Source: Daldinia sp. FL1419
Taxonomy: Eukaryota; Ascomycota; Sordariomycetes; Xylariales; Hypoxylaceae
DNA length: 64,000 bases
Reading direction: 5' to 3'
NCBI GenBank assembly: GCA_025201765.1
Contig: MU623366.1
Span: 124,001-188,000 of the forward strand
Numbering within the stretch: the first letter of the stretch is position 1; each line of letters opens with the position of its first letter. The notes beneath the pieces were generated by a model that was not told where the DNA came from, did not search any database, and saw nothing but the letters and a program-made list of their open reading frames with translations. The position numbers were made by a program, and so were the translations under genes. Shown here piece by piece: positions 55,519-64,000 of the stretch.

Positions 55519-56194
55519 GAAATCTTATCTCAACTAATTCGTATTGAAAGCGTTCTTGGACACCAACAATTAGCCCATTTAAGAAGAATTTGAACTTCAT
55601 TATCGTGGTCAAATCTGCTAATACATGTGTAATAGTGAGCGAGGCAATCCTTTTGCTAATATCGCGATAGTATTACTATAGTGTCACTGCCGAAGGTTGT
55701 GGACTGCCGCGTTCTGGCCGGTTCGGAGCCCGGCAAACACGAGATTATGGCTAAACTGCCGAGATCTCAGACAATAAACCCCGGAGGAGTAAGATCTGTT
55801 AGGACGTGTTACGGTCGAGGATCTCCACTCTCATATAAATAAGAGTAGGTGGCAAATCTATCTATTATTAATTAACAGCATGATTTGGAGCAAGGGGCGT
55901 TCAAAAATAGTAACCGTCTTATTGAATGTAATGTAACTTGAACCGGAGAGGTGTGCTCCAGGTCCTAAGTGATATAAGTAACAGTTCATCTTTATCGACT
56001 CCAAGTGCCATGGTGCTTTAAGCCGGGTATATAAGCCAAAATCGGGCGGGCTGAGGCAAAATTCACGAGCCCCTCCTTTCCGGTTCCGCTTCCTACAAAA
56101 TGAAGCGATGACCTCGACGCGACAATGCCCTTTGCTAGCTTGGGGAAGAAACTAGAAATTTTGAATAACCTTGGGATAGTAAAGAAGAAGAAAA
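55519..56194 (+). other. intergenic region with promoter of the secreted-protein gene
   Basis: 676 nt between same-strand genes; includes a TATA box at 56028-56035. No gene. Confidence 0.5.
56028..56035 (+). promoter_or_regulatory. TATA box of secreted-protein gene
   Basis: TATATAAG in the context CCGGGTATATAAGCC, about 165 nt before the ATG at 56195. Confidence 0.45.
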
Positions 56195-57004
56195 ATGATC
56201 TATTCATTACTTTTAGTGGGCGCCGGTTTCGCGTCGCAGGTCTCTGCAGCTTGCACTCGGGAGTTGCTCCAAGAGGCCACAGCGGCATACGTCAAAGCTC
56301 AAGCCGCCGGAGACCCGAATATACCCGCCCTCGCTAGCAACGTTAGCTACCTAGAGAATGACACGCCCGGGGATATTAAGGAGGGTATTCTTAGCGAAGC
56401 CATCACCGTCGACTTCAACCGCAGTCTGCACGACACGACCCAATGCGCCACCTTTACCGAGCTGTCCGCAGCCACCAATAAGAACCCCTATGTGATCCAC
56501 ACGCGCATGCTATTCACTGACGACAAGATCACAAGCGTGCAGTCAGTTGTCGCGGATCAAGGCGACTGGGCGTTTAATGCGACGGGACAACTTTACTGGA
56601 CCAAGCAGGAGAAATGGGACGTGATTCCCGAGGATCAGCGCGACACTCGTGAGGTTATCCAAGCCGCCGGTGACGCATACCTTGACAGCTGGGGCGACAG
56701 CAGAGTCAAGGTGCCATACGGAACACCGTGCGCTCGTCTCGAAGGTGGCTCTTACACGGGAGGTTCCCAGCCGACGGCCAACACGTGCACGATGCCTCAA
56801 TTCCCTGGAGAATTCCAGGCTGGAAACCGTCGATACGTCATCGACGAGGAAGTTGGCGGACTCGACATCTTTAACAACTTCCCGTTCATCGACGCGGGCA
56901 AGCCCGATGGAACACCAAGCACCAACTTCATTAGGGTTGAGGGCGGCAAGCTCAGATACATCCACGAAGTCACTGTCTGCACAACTCGCAACTGTGGGAG
57001 GTAA
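56195..57004 (+). CDS. secreted DUF8021-like protein
   Basis: Intronless, 269 aa. A clear signal peptide (MIYSLLLVGAGFASQVSA, cleavage probably after A18) precedes CTRELLQEATAAYVKAQ, the usual start of a family of secreted fungal proteins with this helix. There are three possible N-glycosylation sites (NVSY, NDT, NAT) and about seven cysteines after the signal, several likely paired. The segment AGNRRYVIDEEVGGLDIFNN and the ending FIRVEGGKLRYIHEVTVC resemble the SnoaL/NTF2-like part of the family, which here has no assigned activity. The high third-position C content suggests good expression. It is probably exported to the medium or wall; the function is unknown. Tandem with the MOSC-reductase gene, without an evident link. 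Confidence 0.8.
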   Translation: MIYSLLLVGAGFASQVSAACTRELLQEATAAYVKAQAAGDPNIPALASNVSYLENDTPGDIKEGILSEAITVDFNRSLHDTTQCATFTELSAATNKNPYVIHTRMLFTDDKITSVQSVVADQGDWAFNATGQLYWTKQEKWDVIPEDQRDTREVIQAAGDAYLDSWGDSRVKVPYGTPCARLEGGSYTGGSQPTANTCTMPQFPGEFQAGNRRYVIDEEVGGLDIFNNFPFIDAGKPDGTPSTNFIRVEGGKLRYIHEVTVCTTRNCGR

Positions 57005-58123
57005 AGGGTTAATTTGTTACGGGGTGTAGCATTTTTAAAATGACATTTGGAAAACTGAGGTTGCTGTATCTTCGTTAGAACTTAGGTTAACAGGTAGTTA
57101 GTATGTTCATACTCTCAGCTTCAGTACCTAACCAATTTTCATAAACCGTCGCTTAATACTAGGATCCCAGCTCATTGCCTCCATAAGGATCATGAGACGC
57201 ATATTTTGAACCAAGATTTCGTTTATCTAGGAGCAGTATTATCCGAAGCTTCTAGATTAGGATCCATGTTGTCTCTGAGACTTTCTTATTTGACCTCGGC
57301 TTTTACATATACTTGAATCAGGAGACATTCAGGCCGTATGAAGCCGAAGTGGGACCAAGTAGATATTAATTCATCGTAGTGGGCGAATAGAGGTTAAGCA
57401 CAGGTGATAGATTGGATAACTAAAAAAGTCAACCCTTTGAGTTCGGAACATAGGATGCTCAAATTTAGCAGCGACCTGATGATCCGTGAACGATAAAAGT
57501 TAGATGAACGAGGAAGCGGATCAGGACTGGGTCAGGACTGGGGATACGTCAGATCAAATTAGGGGACTTTTCTAAAGGGTCAATGGGGTAGCACAAGTCT
57601 AATACATAAGTGGCATGAGGGTAGTGGAACGAGCGCTCATTGGTGGCTATATTAGTGCCATGCATTCCCCTCCATCAGATGCTTATCGGATGCTTCCGTA
57701 CTAGCAGACTAACGGTTAGGTAGCCTTCAAATCGGCCAAACAATTGAAGCAATCGGTCCCTTGTCAACCATTGACGACATCTTGCAGTACGGCATCGCGA
57801 CAACCCCAATGATCATCGTGAATCCCCCGCGTTCTTTCTTCTTATTCCGATCGCTTACATTGCCATTGCATCACATCGCTTCGCTTTCTTCCGAGAACAG
57901 GGATATATATACACACACCTACCCTCGCATTCTTATGCACTCCGCTTCATCGTCTTGCTTCATCGTCTTCAAACGCTGATCTAGGCATACACACACAAAA
58001 CAAGAAGCTTGCTGCAGGTAGACATTTAGCTTAGGCAGCAAGTAAATAAAAGGTACCTTTTTGAATACCACCAGATTTGAATCCAATAAGAATATTGCTT
58101 CGGGATTTGTCCTTTCATCCAAC
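57005..58123. other. intergenic region
   Basis: 1.1 kb without a supported gene. From about 57900 it holds CA-rich stretches (ACACACACC; CACACACAAAAC) leading into the TBCC gene. Confidence 0.5.
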
Positions 58124-59431
58124 ATGGAGACTCAAGTTTTTATTCCTTTTAGTCCAATCTCGGCTCTCAACTCCCACCCTGGAACAATGGCAGAACGCAA
58201 CATGTCCGACCCTAAAGAGAAATTCTTTCGTTATTTTCAAGCCGAAATAACCGGTGAGGCTGTCTTTATGGTGACACCTACGTAATAGTTCTTTATACTA
58301 ACCCCTCGAAGCTATCCAAGGCCAGATCGATGACCTCGCAACTCTGTCCCCTATTGGGGGCGAGAGACAGGACTGCATCGATACGATCCTGGCTGGAATA
58401 TCACGTTTGTCCAATGAAGTAATGGATGCAGGCGATTATATCCCAGCTTACGACCAACGAACATACTCTCAGGTACTAACTACTGATTGACTGGTAAATT
58501 CTGACTTCAACTCTGACATCTAGGTAGGCTATGAAAGCTCTCACCGACAAGCTCAATGAAACAACTGCTAGGTTTGCTCCAAAGTCACGATTCCAGTTCA
58601 AATCGAAATCCACCAAAGCTACGCCAGGCGCAGAACCCCAAGCCGATCCCCGACAACGCACGTCGTTCAGTAACGTGGGATCCAAGCAGTCGCCGGTCCT
58701 CGATGCGGCGAAACGCGATGCTGCGGGCACCGCTGCCGAAATAGTCAAGAACTACAACGAAGAACTCGAGCAACAATCAGGAGTGAGAAAACCCAGCTTT
58801 TCAAATGCCAAGAGTATTTCTCTTTACGACCACTCCGGACTGCACATTATGTTGCCCTCGACGGCGTCCAGGGCTACATCTTCGGGGAGTTTGACGAATC
58901 TTGAGCGATGCGTCGTGGATATGACAGCCCCGACGAGTGCGGGAACACCGTTTGCTGGGTTGGCATTGAAGAACATCAAGGAGAGCTTGATTATTGCCGG
59001 TCACGTCGCAGGACCCGTGCACATTACCGGACTACGGAATACCATAGTCGTCGTAGCCGCGCGGCAGGTTCGTATCCACGAGTGTGAAAATGTTGATGTA
59101 TACCTCCACTGCTCGAGTCATCCTATTATCGAAGATTGCTCCGGCATGCGGTTCGCACCCTTACCAGAGCTCTATGTAAGTGTTTTCGTATAATGCTTGT
59201 AGCCATGCGCTGACTATCCTGTACCAGGCAACCAAGCTGGAAATCAAAGGTGAGAACCAATGGAACCAGGTCGACGACTTCAAATGGCTCAAGACCGAAC
59301 CATCTCCGAATTGGTCCATCTTGCCCGAGGAGAAGCGCATCTCGGAAGACGTATGGAAGAATTCCGTGTGCGGAAGTCCGAGCCTCAGCACAGTCGATAT
59401 ACTCCGCAAAGCTGGCGTTCTTAGCTCATGA
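58124..59431 (+). CDS. tubulin-binding cofactor C
   Basis: Four exons, 58124-58253, 58312-58472, 58528-59175 and 59228-59431, 380 aa. TBCC is the GTPase-activating cofactor that releases folded alpha/beta-tubulin from the cofactor supercomplex. The N-terminal spectrin-like helices start DPKEKFFRYFQAEITG, followed by a basic Ser/Pro linker, then the C-CAP/TBCC beta-helix (ERCVVDM, LALKNIKESLIIAGHVAGPV, QVRIHECENVDVYLHCSSHP). The Arg in AARQVRIHE matches the region of the catalytic arginine finger (QxR type). The last exon encodes NQWNQVDDFKWLKTEPSPNW, the normal ending. The start could also be 58187 (MAERNMSDPKEKF), which is closer to other fungal proteins. Exon 3 begins at GCTATGAAA, after the GGTAG acceptor rather than the CTAG five bases earlier. 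Confidence 0.9.
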
Positions 59432-59785
59432 TCGTCCTAATCCCTTTCGAACGCGTTTTCCAAGACTGTACCCTGATTAAGATTCCAATGTACGAGCACG
59501 GGTTAAGCGTACGGCGTCGGCTTTTATTGCAACCCTATCCTTCGTAGTCATGTAGTAAAATATAATAACCTTTTGAAGTAGGCAGTTCCTATGAACACTG
59601 AACTTCTCACTCTCCGTACATCTGGCCCTCTTAATGTTGCCTTGTGGTATCGTATTCTGTCGTAAAACATGCCCAACGCCCAAACACCGTGCAATGCGCA
59701 TGCCCGTCGGATTCTTAAACCCATAGCCACCATTCCTCTTGTGCCACTGCTTCTCCTCAGCCGCGTCGTTAGTATTGCTACCCTC
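59432..59785. other. short intergenic region between convergent genes
   Basis: 354 nt, 3' ends of TBCC and MED9; nothing else seen. Confidence 0.5.
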
Positions 59786-60271
59786 TCAATCCACAACCAT
59801 TCTATCGCGATCCCCGTCGTCTTGTTGCGCAGCCAGCCTTGCGCCCATCTCGCGCAACTTATCCAACATATCCTTCTGCTTCCCTAATCTCTCCTCCAGC
59901 GCCGCAATCTCCGCCTCCTGGTCCGTTATAGTGCGCGTCATGTCCGGCAAACCGCGAATCAAGACCCTCGCGCGCTGGAACCTGTGCTTCAGGACATCGG
60001 CGGCGGGCGGGATTTCCTTGAGAGCTAGCTCCCCAGTATTGGTGGTGGTGGTAGCGCCGTTGTTAGTCTGCGCTTGGGACTGGTTTTGTGCATGCGAGGG
60101 CTTTTGGGGCGCGGGCGTTGGCGCGGGCGTGTTGCCTGTCGCGGTGCTGGAGGGGGTGCGAAGACGGTTCAGGAGGACCGCGAGCTCAGTTAAGGTGTCG
60201 AGGGTGTCGGGGTTGAGGCCGTCGGGCATGGCTAGGACTTGGTTTTTTGGTGTTTGTACTGTTGATGCCAT
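59786..60271 (-). CDS. med9: Mediator complex subunit 9 (Med9/Cse2-like)
   Basis: Intronless, 161 aa. Med9 is a middle-module subunit of the Mediator that links activators to RNA polymerase II. The N-terminus has the conserved LNPDTLDTLTELAVLLNRLR helix, then a Ser/Thr/Pro/Gln/Asn-rich insert (about residues 40-85) that varies between species, then a coiled-coil segment LKEIPPAADVLKHRFQRARV followed by DMTRTITDQEAEIAALEERL. The length and layout fit fungal Med9. The gene is GC-rich and the opposite strand is also open for about 190 codons, which is a shadow. Confidence 0.82.
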   Translation of the reverse strand: MASTVQTPKNQVLAMPDGLNPDTLDTLTELAVLLNRLRTPSSTATGNTPAPTPAPQKPSHAQNQSQAQTNNGATTTTNTGELALKEIPPAADVLKHRFQRARVLIRGLPDMTRTITDQEAEIAALEERLGKQKDMLDKLREMGARLAAQQDDGDRDRMVVD

Positions 60272-60555
60272 TGTGAAAAAGAAGAGGTGCAGTATCTTTG
60301 TAGAAATGGGATCTAATAGGGTAGAATAATTCGTTGTCTCACTAAGGACAAAGACATTCGGAGGTAAGGGATTCGTTCGTGGCTGGTTAACGGTTAGAAT
60401 TTAATGGTACCTAACTAGCCTTAATGGTTTACGTAAAAGTGAACCTTGATGGCGGAAGGCGAGTAGCTGAAAATCAGCCTTAAAGACTATTAATAACCCA
60501 ATTATTAGATCTAAACGTGGTTGTCTAGTCCGGTCGACGATGATTTGACTATTTG

Positions 60556-60587
60556 ATGTTGTATTATGTTGTATTATGTTGTATTAT
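60556..60587. repeat. ATGTTGTATT decamer repeat
   Basis: Three perfect head-to-tail copies plus a partial one, upstream of gpmI and MED9. Confidence 0.8.
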
Positions 60588-61170
60588 GTACAAGTTAGAT
60601 AAGGCGGAACTTCGATCCAACGTGTCGGAGATCTTAGCTGGTCCCCTTCCGATTTATGTGGGGTTCATATGGTTGGTGCGCATTGACGTCAAGTAAAAAT
60701 TCACCTTTGCAACTTGGAGGAGATAGTGGGTTGGTGGGGTTATCCGATCATCTTCTCCAGCTTTAATACTGATACTGATCTTCAAGATTTAAAATGAAGC
60801 ATGGTTTCAGTCTGGGTTTTATAAGATTTATGGACTATCTCTAGCGTCTCGAATCTGTACGGGCATAAACAGGTAATAATACAGATAACTAATACGAATG
60901 ATTGGATCTAACGTGAGGTACATCAACTCGTTATGATCACCTGAGGGGAATAATGGATGAAAAAAAAAAAAAAAAAGAATGAAAAAAAAAGAGTGTTATC
61001 GATAGACGGATTGTTGAAAGGGAGCATGCTAATAGGGAGAAAGATCAGTGGCAGACTGGGTAAAAACCCCCACTATAAGCCATTTCCTAGCCCATAGCAG
61101 CCCACCATCATGCGAAACATCTCAACATATCAGCACCCAAGCTATTTACCTCCGTAGAAAATCACTCACC

Positions 61171-61203
61171 GTTCCTCTTTCTATTTTCTCTCTCTTTTCC
61201 TTA
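61171..61203 (+). promoter_or_regulatory. pyrimidine-rich core promoter tract of gpmI
   Basis: A CT tract (TTCCTCTTTC, TATTTTCTCTCTC, TTTTCC) ending about 68 nt before the ATG. Such CT boxes precede transcription starts of strongly expressed fungal genes, in keeping with a glycolytic enzyme. Confidence 0.5.
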
Positions 61204-61270
61204 GATCCTCATCCTAAGGTTATTCTACACTATCGTTTTCGAGAAAGAGATATCTTAAGCAAAAGCAACA

Positions 61271-63045
61271 ATGGCTGCTACCAAGCAAAAGGCGTGTCTG
61301 AGTACGTCCTATCCGTCTATCTTTTCTGTTTCTCTTGCCCCTCCTCCTCAAATATCCCGAGCTGGTCCTAGAAAACCTGATTACTTTACTTCTGCTTGCT
61401 ATTTCCTCATATATCTCGAGATTGGCTGGCTAATCTTCTACGCCTTACGAACTTACAGTCGTGATTGATGGCTGGGGTATCGCCTCTGCCGACTCTCCCA
61501 AGGAGGGAGATGCCATTGCTGCCGCCAAGACCCCCGTCATGGACGAGCTGTCCAAGAGTGCAACCGGCTTTACCGAATTAAATGCCTCCTCTCTCGCTGT
61601 TGGACTTCCTGAGGGCCTTATGGGCAACTCGGAAGTTGGCCACTTAAACATTGGAGCTGGACGTGTGGTATGGCAAGATGTCGTCCGAATCGACCAGACA
61701 ATCAAGAAGGGTGAGCTCGCCAACAACGAGGTTATCAAGCGGGTCCTTGAGAGAGCCAAGAGCGGCACGGGAAGACTTCACCTGTGCGGTCTTGTCTCTC
61801 ACGGTGGAGTTGTATGTCATACTACATAACAGTTCCGATGGCCTAGCTGCTGACCAGACTCTTTAGCACGCCAAACAAACCCACCTATACGCTCTACTCA
61901 AGGCCGCCAAGGCCGCCGGAGTCCCCAAGGTCTATATCCACTTCTTCGGAGACGGCCGTGATACCGACCCCAAGTCAGGTGCCGGCTATATGCAGGAACT
62001 CCTCGACACCGCAAAAGAGATTGGTATCGGTGAGATCGCTACCGTTGTTGGACGATACTACGCTATGGACCGCGATAAGCGATGGGAAAGAGTCGAGATT
62101 GCCCTTAAGGGTATGATTCTGGGAGAGGGAGAGGAGAGCTCCGATCCGGTTAAGACCGTTAAGGAAAGATACGAGAAGGGTGAAAATGACGAGTTCCTTA
62201 AGCCCATTATCGTTGGTGGTAAAGAAGCTCGTATCCAGGATGGTGACGAGGTTTTCTTCTTCAACTACCGATCTGATCGTGTCCGACAGATCACCCAACT
62301 ACTCGGCGGTGTTGACAGGTCGCCCAGGCCCGACTTCCCTTACCCCAAGATCAACCTTGTTACTATGACCCAATACAAGGCCGACTACCCCTTCGAAATT
62401 GCCTTTAAGCCCCAACATATGGGTAACGTGTTGGCCGAGTGGCTCGGCAAGCAAGGTGTCAAGCAGGTTCACATCGCCGAAACCGAGAAATACGCTCACG
62501 TAACGTTCTTCTTCAACGGTGGTGTTGAGAAGGCCTTCGCCCTAGAGACCCGAGACGAATCTCAGGATCTGGTGCCTTCCAACAAGACCGTCGCAACATA
62601 CGACAAGGCACCTGAGATGAGTGCCGACGGGGTTGCAAAACAGGTCTGCAAGCGACTAGCGGAGCAGGAGTTCCCGTTCGTCATGAACAACTTTGCTCCT
62701 CCGGATATGGTTGGACACACGGGCGTGTACGAGGCAGCAATCGTGGGTTGCGAAGCCACTGACAAGGCTATCGGCCTGATCCGCGATGCTTGCAAGAAGG
62801 AGGGATACATCCTCTTCATCACTGCCGACCACGGTAACGCTGAGGAGATGAAGTTCCCCGATGGAAAGCCCAAGACTTCTCACACCACCAACAAGGTTCC
62901 CTTCATCATGGATAACGCTCCTAAGGGCTGGTCGTTGAAGAAGGCCGATGGCGTCCTTGGAGACGTCGCCCCGACTATTTTGACGGCGATGGGCCTACCA
63001 GTCCCCGAGGAGATGACTGGAAATAGTCTCTTGGTTGTTGAATAA
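61271..63045 (+). CDS. gpmI: 2,3-bisphosphoglycerate-independent phosphoglycerate mutase
   Basis: Three exons, 61271-61301, 61459-61811 and 61867-63045, 520 aa, the normal length. The enzyme interconverts 3- and 2-phosphoglycerate in glycolysis using two Mn ions and a phosphoserine. Seen: first metal Asp in VIDGWG (restored by splice 1, MAATKQKACL|IVIDGWG), phosphoserine in GNSEVGHLNIGAGR, the substrate-handling GDGRDTDPKSG, NYRSDRVRQI, and the C-terminal metal clusters DMVGHTG and TADHGNAE. The codon use is strongly C-ending, unlike the neighbouring genes, indicating high expression. The 157-nt first intron after a 31-nt exon is long for this locus. Filamentous fungi commonly use this form rather than the cofactor-dependent enzyme of yeasts. 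Confidence 0.96.
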
Positions 63046-63593
63046 ATGGCATCATTTCGTAGAGCATCATTGTTAGGACACTGGGCTAGATGAGGAGTTG
63101 GTAGGGTTTAGGTAGAGGCGACAAATAGGAGGCGTAGAGATACCAACCGTATTAGACGATGAATATGGTTATTGATAATAGACTATTTTTTATGACTTAT
63201 TCTATGAATTATTCTATGAATTATTGTCTTAGGTAGTATGAAACCAATTTTGATGATAAATTCATGCGAATTATTGATTGGTTAGATTTAAAGTTAAGAT
63301 GCTGACGGAGATGGTTCATTTTTCGTCTTGAAGCTTCCGAGTTCTTGGGCTCGAAGGTATGCATTGCTTTCTAACCGTTAGGTTAGATGTATGCCTGTGA
63401 GGTTAAGTGGAACCCTTACCTAATATCGCCGATATGTAAATGCGCTTGTCCTTTTAGGTATTAGCGCGCACACTCGGTTTGACAATTCCAAAACTTCAGC
63501 AACTTTAATCACAGCCCCACCAAAACCGACTTTTTCCTGAACTTCGACCATCGTGAAAGGACTCGCTTCGACCCCCTCGCGATCACCTCCAAG
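63046..63593. other. intergenic region gpmI / eIF3k
   Basis: 548 nt between same-strand genes; short repeat TATTCTATGAATTATT near 63199-63224. No gene. Confidence 0.5.
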
Positions 63594-64000
63594 ATGGATT
63601 CCGAAGACCCCCAAGAGCGTCCCGAGGACGTTAGCAACATCATCAACGGCTTAGAGCGATACAACCCCGAAGCCGTGGGCAACCTAGAGGACTACCTGCG
63701 CCACCAGTGCGAAAACAGATATACCGATTCCAATGCGAACCGAACATTGCTGAAGCTGTAAGTATTACTATTATCATTTTAAAAGTGATCAATATTCTGT
63801 GCTGTCTCTTCGGTTGGAACGATGATCAAATTATCCACGTTTCCTATTACCTGACCAGCAGCGACGTATTATAAACGTTGTGTTGTCGTGATGTCTCTTA
63901 TTAGCTCTATCTGACCTCCAAAGTTGACTTTCCCCTCGCGCTACTTCCTATGCATCTCCATTTTTGCCCGAGGTTCTCGTACCAGTGAAGCTAACCATAG
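63594..64000 (+). CDS. eukaryotic translation initiation factor 3 subunit K, first exon (3' cut by window)
   Basis: The ATG at 63594 (MDSEDPQERPEDVSNIINGL) opens an exon ending at 63757 with phase 2, followed by donor GTAAGT. The peptide IINGLERYNPEAVGNLEDYL and NANRTLLKL fits the start of eIF3k (usual pattern: INGLDRYNPE...LEDYV...C...NLALLKLYQFN). The intron would be long (243 nt) and the window ends on CTAACCATAG, a branch-plus-acceptor motif, so exon 2 probably begins at the first base after the window. eIF3k is a small non-essential subunit of eIF3. No coding sequence for the rest is visible here. Confidence 0.8.

Larger units (their letters stand above)
60272..61270 (+). other. upstream region of the phosphoglycerate mutase gene
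   Basis: 1 kb of divergent promoter space. It contains three copies of the decamer ATGTTGTATT (60556-60585), a 17-A run (60960-60976) and a pyrimidine tract just before the gpmI start. No gene. Confidence 0.55.

Noticed and set aside
59669..60329. Plus-strand frames opposite MED9.
   Set aside because: Antisense shadow of a GC-rich coding region; no motif.

Overview
The window is nuclear DNA of a filamentous ascomycete. Short spliced introns (mostly about 50-95 nt, GTAAGT-like donors, CTAAC-like branch sites, YAG acceptors), a HET-domain gene, a HeLo-domain gene, a very large DUF3638 gene and a fungal-type GPI1 all point to Pezizomycotina. Many intergenic TACCTAGGTA palindromes would suit a Sordariomycete, perhaps Xylariales; that placement is inference. 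I rebuilt the exons by hand from splice signals, reading frame and family knowledge. Every multi-exon model listed closes in frame.

Layout. 0-8.7 kb is housekeeping: the 3' end of a Golgi GDP-mannose transporter, an ADP-ribosylglycohydrolase-family protein, eIF3e, mitochondrial ribosomal protein Img2/mL49 and a PLP-dependent diaminopropionate ammonia-lyase-like enzyme. 8.7-25.9 kb is gene-sparse and accessory in character: two paralogous low-complexity genes of unknown function (10.7 and 16.0 kb), a DUF7730-like protein, a HET-domain protein, an FAD monooxygenase, and a transmembrane collagen-like gene at 23.1-25.4 kb. 25.9-33.8 kb is conserved again: RRP6, MDM35, a small two-helix membrane protein and GPI1. 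35.6-45.2 kb is one giant DUF3638/DUF3645 gene (about 3,076 aa). 46.5-56 kb holds a HeLo-pseudokinase protein, a hybrid histidine kinase and a MOSC/ferredoxin-reductase fusion. 56-64 kb holds a secreted DUF8021-like protein, tubulin cofactor C, Mediator subunit 9, cofactor-independent phosphoglycerate mutase and the first exon of eIF3k.

The most striking locus is the collagen-like gene. My 12-exon model encodes about 110 consecutive Gly-X-Y triplets without a break, a single membrane segment before them and an 11-cysteine tail after them. Five of its exons are exactly 27 nt (three triplets), begin with a whole Gly codon and are separated by phase-0 introns of 52-65 nt. This resembles the modular exon logic of animal fibrillar collagen genes at half the 54-nt unit. 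Second in interest is the paralogous pair at 10.7 and 16.0 kb: both start with a 4-nt exon (ATGT) followed by a phase-1 intron of 62 or 64 nt and then a shared YMERRKS motif, although the rest of each protein has diverged into different low-complexity sequence. Third is the HeLo + kinase-like protein, which has an MLKL-like domain order and lacks the catalytic kinase motifs.
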